A model generated the notes under the pieces. It was given only the letters and a program-made list of their open reading frames with translations, ran no database searches and was not told the DNA's origin. The position numbers and the translations under genes are program-made. From Campylorhamphus procurvoides (taxonomy: Eukaryota; Chordata; Aves; Passeriformes; Dendrocolaptidae), in the NCBI GenBank assembly GCA_013396655.1, contig WBMV01008225.1, positions 1,089,928 to 1,153,927 on the forward strand: a stretch of DNA of 64,000 nt, written 5' to 3'. Shown here in pieces: positions 48,201 to 59,600 of this stretch; within the stretch, counting starts at the first letter, position 1; every line of letters starts with the position of its first letter.

Positions 48201-51180
48201 GCTGGGGGAAGCTGGGGTGAAGGAGGAGCTTCCCAAGCCTTCCAGTTGAGGGCTCAATCTGTGCCTGACCTTCAGCCTGTACCTCTGCTTCCATGTTGCA
48301 ATCATCCAGTCATTCCTCCCAGTGTTTGTTTGAAAGGCTAGAGGCCAAGAGCTAGATAAACTTTGGATTTAACTTTGATTCATGATCAAAGGACAGAAGT
48401 GCAGTTCACTACTTCATCTGCTGTTCTCTTGTCTGAATGCCACAATAACAGTCGGGGAGTCTGGGATTTAGCTCTGCTTTGTGTGCTCTCGATGTGAGTC
48501 CCAACTTGTTTGACTGGCACTGCCTTTATCTCCTGCCCTACCATCAGTCCCCACCACCAGTTTCCAAGTGGTGCCTTCTGCTCTTCTTACCTACCTATTC
48601 ATGTCCCTCCTCTGGATGCTTTGCCTTAGCTTCCATTCTCCTCCAGACTCAGCTCGCATCTTTGCCCTCTCTTCATACGCTTCTCAGACCGTGTAACTCC
48701 TTTGAAGTCATTACCAGTGAGTCCCAGCACCTGATCCCACATTTTCCCCATACAATATTCCAGGACTGAGGAATCCAGAAAGTCTAGTCCATGCACTTTA
48801 TTTGACTCTTTCTTCTTCTATCCCTTCCTTATTTATTTTTTTTTCCTTTAGAGTGATTTTCCTCTGTTTTGTGCTACAGTGGTCTTTGGAAGAGTCACTT
48901 CTAGCACAAGGTGTGAAAGAAAGGCCACCAAATCCTATAATAAACTTCTATAAACTGAGAGGAAAGAATTCTAAATATAGGCAACTTTTACTATAGGTTA
49001 TGGCCTGAGGGTTATGTACAATAAAGACTAGTTTAGAAAAGAGAAATACAAGATCTCAATATACAAAATAGGGACATTAAGTTCAATTGCAATGTATTTG
49101 CTTGCAAAAAAAATATAGAGAGTATTAGATCCCTTTCAAGAGTCAGAAGAAATAGGAGGTCTTTTTAGGCTTCTTTCTGATAGATTGAGGGTTGGGCACA
49201 GTAGAAAGGAACTTCCAAAAGCATGAGTCTTGCCAGATTTCTTTCAGGGCCCAGAGAATATAACTGTGGGCTGGGATCCTGCTTGACTCACTGATGAACT
49301 CTGGCATAGGACTTCTTTGAAAGATCAGGCTTCTTGGATTCACGAACTCTGACTCTCTTGACCACGGGAGCAAATGCTCCCCTCCAGAGGTTAAAATGAT
49401 TTGTGCAAAGTTAAGACACCACTTAACAAGACAACTGGAAGAATAAGCCAGTCTTAGTTATGGTGAGCAAGTCATAAGATGCCAGCTCACACCAATGAAA
49501 TGTGCGTAGTTACAGCAGATGGCCATCAAATAAATTATTGTAGCCGAAAGCTAAACCAGGAGAGGCAAATCAAAGTTCAAACCTAGCACAGTGTGGATAC
49601 GGAAGTCAAAGTGACAGATGGGAAAGGAGTGTTTTTAAAATCCATGTTGCACATATATAAATAGTATCAACCTTAAAGTCATGTCATAGGTGGCATAAAT
49701 CGAAAACAGAAAGTGGAAGGGACTCAGTCAATGCCACTCAAATGTTTGCTTTTGGGTCAGGCCAGTCTTGCCAACCCTTCCCTCACACCCTTCTCTCCAG
49801 CTTCTCTACACATACTGCTTCAGCTACATGGAGCCATGAGAGAGCCCTTGCAGCACAAAACGTTTAGGAAAACTGCATTGCTTGGTGAGGAATTGGCTGT
49901 CAAGGCTGGTGGTGAACCATGCAGCATGGCTGGTTGCAGGGGTGCAACAGAGTTGTGCAAATACACCACTTCAGTGGTGTGGAGGGGTCATCCCTCATCT
50001 CAAACAGATGTTAACACCATCTGACCCTATACTAATGAGAAACCTGCCTTCCTCTTAGATTTTGGCCCAACTTCTTCAAAAGGTCAGTAAAAATGAGAGA
50101 GAGTCAGCACTTTATCATGCAATGGAGACTCAGATCCAGGGAAGAGGCTCAGCAGCTGCCTCACTGGAGACCTGGGCACCAAAACAGGAAAATCATTGAG
50201 GCATCATAAACTGACTTTAAGGTCTGTCTTATGTAGTGTAATGTCCCCTGTCTTTACAATAAAGCATTTGAATGTGCTATTTGGAAATATTAGGTAAATT
50301 TTGGTCTTTCATAAGTAGCTAAAAATAAAGATTGGGATGTACTGCTTATATCACTTCTTAACACATGAATTTGAGATAAGGATAGCTTTTTAGCTCTGAC
50401 CATATTTTTTTGTTGAGCAATTTATCTACAAACCTAATTTGATTTGCTAATGCACCCCTTAAATGCACTCATCAGATTTTGAGCAAGTACCTTCAGACAG
50501 CATTACAAATGTTTTGCAGGTCTTGGTCTGTGCTGTGAATTTGCTTATAGGGATCACATGGGAAACTATCACCAGATCCAGAAAAAGAAAATGCAAGTAA
50601 AATACAATTAATTTCTACTGCAAATTTTAACTTTTTTTTTTGTCAGATAATGCCACTAGATACATCAGATTAATTTTTAAATATTTATGAAAAAGTGGGA
50701 TATTCGTGAATAATGACTGCACAGTGTACTACTATGTGTCACATAGCAAATGAAACTTAGAATGAGTAAAATTTGAGAAACTTGTTAATATGTATTCTCT
50801 GGAGTAAATACTTGTTCTTGGACATTGATAGTATACTTCCTAACACATCCTGATTGAACATTACTTTGTGGTAAGCTCAGTTAAGTAGCCTTCAACAGTA
50901 AAATAGGCCACTTTCAAGTTGCTGTGTACTTTGATCTGTGCCACAAAACAATCATATTAGAAACCATGAAAAGTTTTGGAAACAAGTCACATTTTTTATG
51001 GAGAAATAGCTCCAACGTGTGTCTCTAAACAAAGAGCAGAAACTACTGGTGTGAAATTCAGGAATGGCTGAGTGAAATAGGTTTGATCAGAGTAACTTTC
51101 CAACCATCAAAAGTTTTCTCTGTTTCATTTGGCCAACTGTAGAGCACAGACAACAAGTTCAGATGTTTTTGTAATAATCA
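45202..51180. other. intergenic between FGA and FGG
   Basis: About 6 kb. The FGA promoter faces the FGG 3' end. No exon, RNA gene or recognised repeat family was found. Short open frames, for example 46784-47116 and 48479-48769, have no family or splice support. Confidence 0.6.
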
Positions 51181-51184
51181 AAAA

Positions 51185-51190
51185 TTTATT
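51185..51190 (-). terminator. FGG: FGG poly(A) signal
   Basis: AATAAA on the minus strand, about 187 nt past the gamma-A stop at 51377-51379. Confidence 0.6.
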
Positions 51191-51376
51191 TAGAATGTGT
51201 ACAGAAAAAAATAACCATCTACAGAGGTAGGCACTGCTCAGGGGAGAGGTTTGGGCATCTTACAGTCAATGGTGTTTTATAGTCACAACTGAGCTCTGTA
51301 ATGTTAGGTAAGTTCAGTGTCTAAGAAAGAAAAGATTTGCTTTTCCTGTTCAGACTGAGCTTTGTGAAATTGTCCT

Positions 51377-51391
51377 TTATGCGTCTCCAAC
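51377..51391 (-). CDS. FGG: FGG exon 10, gamma-A tail VGDA
   Basis: After a strong pyrimidine tract and acceptor TTGTAG, the exon reads GTT GGA GAC GCA TAA. It therefore encodes Val-Gly-Asp-Ala and a stop, in phase with exon 9 ending AAACAG. The human counterpart is AGDV, the alphaIIb-beta3 integrin ligand. Same size and position, so the assignment is firm even though the residues differ. Confidence 0.82.
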   Translation of the reverse strand, partial: VGDA

Positions 51392-54300
51392 CTACAAAAG
51401 AAAAAAAAAAGATTATTTTAATGATTTTCTAAAGAAAGAAGTACATAAGGCTATGATGACATGTTGATAGTGTTCTTACATTGTTATACTAGTCGGAAAT
51501 TAAGAACGTAGTATTTAAAACACATAAAGCAAAGGAGTATTTCTAATCATGAGACTATCCATTTATCTATCTGTTAAAAGAAACAGTAATGTAGAAAGTA
51601 TATTAAATTCAAAGTACAAATATTTCTGTGGCAAAATGGCAAAGAAAGCCAGTGGGCTTAATATTTCAGCTGTCCATGCTCAGTGTTTGAAATGATCATT
51701 ATGTTCTGTTATCATTCTAAATATCTCCTTGGCTCTGTGGTCGAACCTGTTTGGTGCCTAGATTGTGCTGCTGTCCATCTACTGACAGTCTGTTGAATGG
51801 GATGATTTTCATTGCAGATTTCTTCATAGAATACCACCGGTCACGCCAGGTTGCCCAGATAATGCCATTGTCATATCCAGATGGACCAGCATCTTGTGAT
51901 GTGTACACACCACCTAAAAAATGTCAGTTGGAGTAAAACAGTTAGCCGCTTTCTAAAATAGTTAATGTGCCCATATGTTTTTCTGGTACAAATGCTTCTA
52001 TGGCATCTCTGGCCATGCTAACAGGCCCTGTTCACTGCCCTTCTCCTGCTAGTTTGCTTCTCTCAGGACTGATTCTCCCACTTTGGGATGGAGGGCAGCC
52101 ATAAGTTCCTACTGCTGGTGTTAACAGTTATTGAGAAGAATGGGCTATGCCAGCTTTGGAAAATCCAGACGGCAAAATGTACTTAAGGACAGTGACTCAT
52201 TTTAATTTGTCATTAAAATGTGATGCCCTGGATTATAAGTATTTAGAAGACACTTTACCTGGATAATATTTGCCATTGAGGTGGCCAGCATGACATCTAT
52301 TCATCCACCATCCAGATCCATCTTGCTCAGCACAGTTGCCAGCATAGTTATCATTGTCATTATCATAGGTACTGAACCGCATGCCATTATGATAGGTGAA
52401 GGATTTATCACTTGGGTCATCTCCAAAATTATAGCCATCAAAGGCATCCCCAGCTTCACCACCGAGAAAGTAGGCATAAGTCAGTCGATACTTGTCTTCT
52501 TCACTTCCCACTTTGAATACAGCATAGTCAGCAGTGCTGTAAACAAAGGAGAATGGTGAATATGAGTGTGCTGCATTCCCAGTACATGCAAAAATGACAA
52601 ATACATAGGTGTTAGAACTGCAGAAAAGTCATTTATTGCATCCTAGCATTTTAAAAGAAATTGGGTTTATGTGTTCATGGGCCTCAGTTCAATGACAAGC
52701 ATCCAACCAACTTTTGTGCTCCAGTATTAGACATGTTTTCTATTAGTCTTCACTGAAGTATGAAATACCTACACCATAAAAACACACACACCCGACAAAC
52801 ATAAATATATATATCTATGTCTCCCAGGTTCGTAATGCTGAGTCTTACTTAAGTCATAAGAAAATTCTTGGTGGAAGGAGTGGGTGTCTCAAGAAATAGC
52901 AACTACAGTAAGTCCTCCCAGAGAAAGAAACATGTAGAATACAAAATAAAAGAACAGAATAGTTCAGTTGGAAGGGACCTATAACTATCATGTAGTCCAT
53001 AAGACACATAAGACTTGAAGAAACTTGAAGAGAAGAAACATATTTGTTCTGCCTAATAAATGAGTGCTGATAGCATGTGGCTTCAGACATGCACATGTGC
53101 CTGGCAACAAGTCCCACACAGGGACTGCTGTCACAGCTCTAAGTTCAGGAGCCAAAGCAGTGTCCTACACATGTTAGCAGGTCTAAGGGCTCGTAATTTT
53201 TTCAGAGCTGTACAAACTAATACAGCAGAGTGAGAAGTAAGTTTTAAGTGGAGATTTTCAGAAGCATCACAAGCAAATACCCTTTTTTGCCACTCCAGTC
53301 CTCCAGTTCTATTCGTAAGGTGTATGGAAGAGTAGACTGTGTAGTTATTAAATGGATCTTCTCGTTGCCCAGCCAGAACTCAGTAGTGTCATCTGGAGAC
53401 AGATGTCCAAATCCTTCCTTGTACTGAACCCAATTTTTATTGAAGTCCTCACTCCCATCCAGTCTCTGGGGAGAAAAAACCCAGCAAAACCAGAAATAAA
53501 AACTTCACTCAAAAAGATATGTATCTTACACAGGTAAATAAAAACTGTGCCAATGCAATAAGCTTGCTGATAGCAATAATACATAAGAGACATACCCTCT
53601 GTAGTACTGTCCAGCCATTGCCATATGAGTCAATCTCACAGTAGACTAGGAATGACTGCTTGGCTCTTTGAGGCTTGATAAAGTAAAGACCACTTTTCCT
53701 GGCACCTTTATTTGCAATGTCTTGACAATCTGAAGTAAAGATATTCAAAGGATCGTGATTTATCTAGCTACAATCCTGTCCTCACATATATTTTAAGTTC
53801 TAACTTAGTGCAAGAAATACAATTAATCTAAATGCCATTGTTGAAAAATTAGCTATTTAGCCCAAGTACTTTAATATCATGGCCATAAAAAATCCTAGTG
53901 GGGGTCACTGGACTTGTGTAAGATGAAGATAAATTTAGTCTCACACAGAGTTTAAGCTTAATTTTTATAGCAACAGAAAAAGACTTTTGAAGTTTTTTGA
54001 AGCTAATGGAATAATTAATTTTCTTTTTCTGTGTGATTTGGTAGAAATGTGATAATGAGTTATCTTCTCTTTGTCCATGGAAACTCTACTCATGTTTAGC
54101 ATACATTTTGGAATTAGTTGTATTTTGGTGAAAAAGGATAAGCAAGAATGGTCTAAATCTGAATGCCTTGTTTGCAGAGTATGTACCTGCCACTGACATT
54201 TATCCAAGCACCAGCTTTATAACTTCCAATCTTATACATCTTTGCAGAAATCTGTGGCCCATAAGACTAGAAATAATTCATTGCTGTGATGCCAACCTGT

Positions 54301-56470
54301 AACACTCGTAACTGAATTAACCTTCCACCACATATGAAACATTTTGCATACCTCTTCCACTCGTCTCCTGTATTTCAGCCCTGTCTCTGCACGGCTCCTG
54401 ACACTGTAACTCAAGCTGGGCAATCTTCTCTTTCAGCTGTGTGATCCTGTTGCTGTTCAATATATGTGTATCTGTCAACTGTCTGGACAGAGAGACATAA
54501 AAATGGGTTATTGTCTCCACTGTTTCTGAATACGTGACACACATTTCCATGTACACGTGCTTCATCTATCTAGCACGCTGCTACATGCACTCATGTAAAA
54601 GGGGGGTGCCTCTATTAGCATTGATATTTAAAGTTAAGGAAACTAGCAAAAATAGGGAAGTACATGCTTAACCTCACGGAAAACTTAACCATATGCAAAA
54701 CTTGACCCTAATCAGCAAAACTCTAGCTATTAATGTATGAATGCAACTCCATGGAAAGTTTTACTTTGCTCTCCTGAAGCAAATAATAAACTATTCCTCT
54801 TTAATTATGGATGTATTTGTAAAATACTGGTTCTGTAAATAAACTGCTGTAAGAGTCAGAATGCCTAAATAATCTTTGATATAATGTTATAGAAGTGGAG
54901 ATTTTTTACACTCAGGTCAAAAAACACATCCTTAAGATTTAGAAACGTTAATGATGTTTTCAAGTTTATTTTCAATGTAAATTTAGAAAAGACTACCACT
55001 GAGTTTAAAGTTACTTATGATTTACAGCAATGTAACTGAGCTGATTTTCATGGATATATGCAGCAAAATTGGTCAGAGCAAATGACTGTACAAACATTCC
55101 ACATACTCTGCATTACATCACAAACTGATGACCTCCAAAGGTCATGAAAAAAATTTTAGGGGTAGCTGGCACAGCAAAGGAAACAAATAAAAATATTGCC
55201 AGGTTTCGTGACATTCTTATCTTGCACTTCTTGCACAATTAACAGTTTATGCAGACGAGTAGAGAATTAAGCATCAGATCCTAATGATCCTTCTGTGCCT
55301 TGCTAGGCAGCTACTAATGACAGTGTGGGCAAAATTGTTCATGTGAGCACAAATATCTTCCTGAGAGAGCCTTGATGGTATTTGATAAAAGAACAGAAAT
55401 AAAACAATTTGTATAGTCAATAACATAAAAACTGGAAGATACCTACTGTATAGTACTTTCATGAGACAATATAGTGTTTTCATATCTGATAATTTCTTCA
55501 ATTATTTTCCTAGACTTTTTAGTATAATCATCAATTGAATCTGTAAAATAAGCAAAGGTACAAAATATTTACAATTATGCAAATTTAAAAAAAAGAAAAT
55601 TACATAAACTATATTTTTCAGCTGTGTGGTTATTTTTATATCCTCACTTGGTAATGTCTGCTTCTCTGAAGGATAGAGGCCTTGGATGTGTTGAATCAGA
55701 TGTTCTGTTGTTACAGTGGAGTTAGAGATTTGCTGTAAAATTCTCTCCATTTCCTGTAGTTCATTATCCACAGTGAGATGATATTTATTAAAGAAATCTG
55801 CAATGCCACATGTTGTTGGGCAGAAATTACCCTGAAGAGGAAAGAATATAGTTGGCAATGTTTCAGGAGCAAAGAAAGGAGAGCAGAATATTTGGGCAGA
55901 GGAACTTGCAGGCACTGCTGACACAAACAATAGTGGATAAAAATATGGTAGACATTTGCCACTTTGCTATATTTGAATTTCCACAGGCAGTTTACATTCA
56001 CAACGTGTGCACATATAGCAAGAAAACAGTGTGTGCTATTACTTGTAACATCTTCTGGATATGTACTTTCATCCACAGTACAGCCTCCCATTCATTTTTA
56101 CCAAGCATATACTACTATTAATAAATAACAGGTTTAAGCACTGCACACTTCGTAAGTATTGAAAATAACAGTGAGGATCAAGTGACAATAGTAGTTAATA
56201 ATCACCATAGGAAAGCTTTAATTAGACTCTTTAGAGAGGAGAACACTTTTCAGGTACTTACAAATCGCTCATCCAATATGCAGCAGTTTTCTCTGGTAGC
56301 AATGTACTGAAGAGAAGAAAGAAGACCATTTTCAGTGGATTCTCTCTGACAGTGCTTTCTGTGCTGACAATGTTTCCTAACAGTGTCTCTTCACTTACCG
56401 CCATGCCCGTAGAGAAGAGCAGGGAGAGCAGGGACCCCAGGGGGGTCCAGCTGTGTAACCCCAGCCCCAT
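51377..56470 (-). CDS. FGG: FGG, fibrinogen gamma chain (gamma-A form)
   Basis: Fibrinogen gamma chain. Exons (minus): 56399-56470, 56262-56306, 55648-55831, 55447-55540, 54352-54482, 53596-53729, 53281-53465, 52259-52536, 51747-51913, 51377-51391. They give 434 codons plus stop, against 437 in human. The signal peptide is about 24 residues ([12 protein letters not shown]... ending GMA), then [15 protein letters not shown]. Cysteine rings CPTTC and CQEPC bound the coiled coil. N76 (NST) corresponds to mature residue 52, the human glycosylation site. Residues 176-420 are the fibrinogen C-terminal domain, with [11 protein letters not shown] (calcium loop), [16 protein letters not shown] and NGIIWATW. 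The cross-linking tail reads [10 protein letters not shown] and the last exon adds VGDA. The exon 4/5 border was set by phase (acceptor TCCAG|ACAG). Confidence 0.95.
51417..51422 (-). terminator. FGG: possible poly(A) signal for gamma-prime mRNA
   Basis: ATTAAA on the minus strand in intron 9, about 295 nt past the gamma-prime stop and about 26 nt before the exon 10 acceptor. The gamma-prime mRNA of mammals ends in this intron. Weak evidence. Confidence 0.25.
51717..51913 (-). CDS. FGG: FGG exon 9 read through to a gamma-prime end
   Basis: Exon 9 (51747-51913) encodes [16 protein letters not shown] to [10 protein letters not shown]. Its donor CAG|GTTCGA is weak. If it is not used, translation continues VRPQSQGDI and stops at 51717-51719, giving a 439-residue chain. 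Human gamma-prime also begins VRP but continues for 20 acidic residues. The shared VRP start and weak donor suggest the same alternative event. Whether it is expressed cannot be seen here. Confidence 0.65.
52930..53000 (-). mobile_element. short CR1 3' remnant in FGG intron 7
   Basis: The plus strand AACAGAATAGTTCAGTTGGA, followed by AGGGACCTATAACTATCATG, matches the complement of the CR1 3' end. About 70 bp remain. It lies in the intron between the exons at 53281-53465 and 52259-52536. Diverged and dead. Confidence 0.65.
56399..56470 (-). CDS. FGG: FGG exon 1 (signal peptide)
   Basis: 24 codons from the ATG at 56468-56470, [20 protein letters not shown] then TGMA, followed by donor GTAAGT. 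The hydrophobic core and the Ala before Tyr25 fit a signal peptidase site. It aligns in position with human MSWSLHPRN...TCVA|YVATRDNCC. This exon and its upstream flank are GC-rich, unlike the rest of the gene. Confidence 0.88.
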
Positions 56471-56635
56471 CGTGCCAGTCCCACCGGGTGCTGGTGACTG
56501 CTCGGTGCACTCGGGAAGAAGCAGCCCAAAATGTACAGCCCTGCACAGGGGGGCAGCACTTTAAGGTGGCAGGCTGCAGCTGGGGGCGGGCACTGGGAGG
56601 TGGTGGGAAGAGGTGGGGCAGCGTTTTCAGCTGGA

Positions 56636-56644
56636 TTCCCAGAA
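56636..56644. promoter_or_regulatory. STAT3/IL-6 response element upstream of FGG
   Basis: TTCCCAGAA is a perfect TTCN3GAA site. On the minus strand it reads TTCTGGGAA, the CTGGGAA type II IL-6 element of acute-phase genes. It lies 166 bp upstream of the FGG ATG. A GC box (GGGGGCGGG, about 56582-56590) lies between it and the gene. This fits known IL-6 induction of fibrinogen genes; activity is inferred. Confidence 0.6.
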
Positions 56645-59600
56645 TTTGCACGCCTCTCTTACTCCTCCCGTTTTCAGAACCTCTTTCCTACTTTGATCTC
56701 TGCTCCAGCCAGGACTCAGGAGAGTCAGGAAAGTGAGAGAAAGCAGAGGGATGCTACATCTAGTAACATGAGCATAAGGAAACTCACACACGGCTTCATG
56801 ATGGGCGCCGTCAGAAGTTTCACTGAAAATAGCACAAGGAAAAGCCACAGTAACTATCTGAATTATATGTAACAACTATGGCCTAACAATAAACACTTTT
56901 GTACTTATGTAGGCCTTTCTTGACACAGATCTCAATGTGCTTTGCAAAGAGACTTGACATAATTTTCCCTATTCTGTGGATGACAGAACTGAGGCACAGA
57001 ATATGGGGAGTGGCATATCTGAAAAGAAACTTCTTGTATTTCTCACAGGCAGTGGAAGCATGAATGTTCCCTATCCTACAACACAATGAGTCCATTTCAA
57101 TTACTTTGGTCAATGCTTCCTTGCTGGGGAACTAACGGTATTGGAATGTGCCTTATTCAATACTGCTGCAAGATGGGTGACAGCTCCTCTCTTCTGATAT
57201 GGGCATTGTTGTAGGCAGATTATTTCAGTATGTGCTCCTGCATGCTATCTGTATTAACAGCAATCATACCTTTCCGCTCGTGCCCTGCATCTGATGTCCA
57301 GGCTTTGGCTTCTCCAGAGAAAGCTGGATTTTGTGCCTGTACAGCATCATGTGTGATGAGACAATGTTGAATGAGGCTTTTGACTTCATTACATTTGACC
57401 AAATGATGAAAAGAATGATGGGACTGGGGCTTTGATAGATCTGTTGTTACTGGAATTAAAATTGTGATATCAGGCAAATGATTTCACCTCCATACAGCAG
57501 GATCAATATTTCAACTTTGATTAATAGGTACTTAAAACATGGACAAAAGCATTCTACATAAATTAGATTATTACAAAATTAGATCTAATCATGCCATGAA
57601 ACATTGAGAGTTCCTGACCTGTATATCCTCTTTTTATCTGTTCACACCGGGTCAAACAAAAGGTTCCCATCATGTTCAAAGATCCACCTACATACTGCCA
57701 GAAGCATATGTATTTATGACACTAAAGATCCTACTGATGTGACACTTATGTGAAGTTGAAGCCCTGTTCATGGGAGTCAGCTTTCCAATTACTGTACTGA
57801 TGACCAGTGAGTTAGCTGCCAGGCTGCCAAAAGTATTTTCCAGAGCATGACCAATGCTGTAAGTTTGTCCTTCCAAATCTGCCATTACCCTCAAGAGTTA
57901 TGTGCAGAACGTGCTTCTGTTGGTCCTTAGCGATACAAAGAGGACACGGTTCCACCTTTCACATGGTTAGTTCTGTTTCCTAAAGAGTGAAAATTAAGTA
58001 AATTAAAACTGGGTAAAAGTCTACCTGCTTTTGTGGGTTTTAATGTTCCTTCATTGGTGCCATTAACATGGACTCAGGAAACTTCCAGTGAACCTCCTTG
58101 ACACTGCTGCTCATACATTGAGCTTGCTTTGCTGCTTCTTTGCAGGTCATGACACAAGGGTCATGAGGTACAATTGTCCTGGAGGTACAATTTCAGAGGC
58201 TGTGCACCAGCAGGATTTCCTTAGATACGGCAATATAGCATGAATAGGTGGCTGGCGTGAACTCTTAAAAATAAATGGCCCAGCTTCAACCACAGAGGTA
58301 CACTGCAAAATGCAGATGGGCATGTGCTGTTCAAGGTGCAATAGGTGAACCATGTAACACAGTTCAGGTATCCGTCATCCTTTAACACACTAAAGAACAC
58401 ACCTTTCCCTTTGGTCACTAATAATAGTACATGCAGGCTTGAAGTTCTGTCAGAAGAACATTTGGTTAGAGAAAATGAAAACATTTGTCTTGTGTTCCAA
58501 GGCAAGAATGTCAGGAGACAGAAAAGATAACAACACTCAACTCTGGCAGTAACAGCCAGTGAATCTTGAGATAAAAAGCCAAGATAATTGTCTAACTAGG
58601 TGGGCAAAACAAAAGGATCATTATTCCTACAAATGGGTTAAGAATAGAAAACTCAAATTTTCAATCATGTGCCTGTGTTACACAAAATTATCACTGTATA
58701 TATTTATATTTATGAAGTAATCAATTTTCAACATTGCCTTAATGATTACCAAATATCTGCACACTGCATTTGTAAGTGTTACTTAGCTGTATTTATGGCT
58801 GCAGCCACCAGTACTTCTTAACAAAAACCTAAGGAAATTTTTGCTTGCTTTACTGATTACAGGGTCATGACTTAGCCTTGAATAACTAATCCTTTCATAT
58901 ATTTGCTTCCTTTTCTTTTCTTCTCTGGTTTCACCACTCATGACTTAGAAATATCTTATTCCTGCTTTTCATTAGTTGAAAACAAGATGTATTCTTAGAG
59001 GAAAGACTATGTAGTACTTTTCCTTCCTTACATGCCATTTTGTCTTGATATGTCCTGGCTGCAAAACAGCTGACCCATTTACCAAACAACTGTGCTAGAG
59101 ACCTAGTTGTACCCTGAAATGTGTCCAACATCATTTAACCACGTTGATTTTCTGGCCAGTGTTTTGCTTCCAGTAAGTCTACTTGCTGCTTTTTTAGCAC
59201 ATGAGGAACAATTCGTGTAGCACAGGTGGAAGGAAGAGTTCTCAAATGCAGTTTACTTTTTCTTGCAATGTATTTTTTAGGAGATAGTAAAGGTAAATCA
59301 TTATGTACTTAAAAGAGGTTTTTTCAACTCAATATTGATTAGTATTTCTGTCAAAAAGCCACTGGGGCACTATCCAACACCTTCCCATTATTCATAGAAA
59401 AACTTTCCTCAGAAAACAAATTAGAAGAAATATGCTTGTGTCTGTAAATTAGTTTCTGGATACCAGAATATCCTTATGGCTGTCTTGGACAAAGAATCGT
59501 TTTTTAAACTCATACCTACATGCCTTAAGTCTGTAACCTGAAAAGTCAGTCTACGACATTTGAGAAATGCTGTAGTGACACATTTTAACATTTTCAATGG

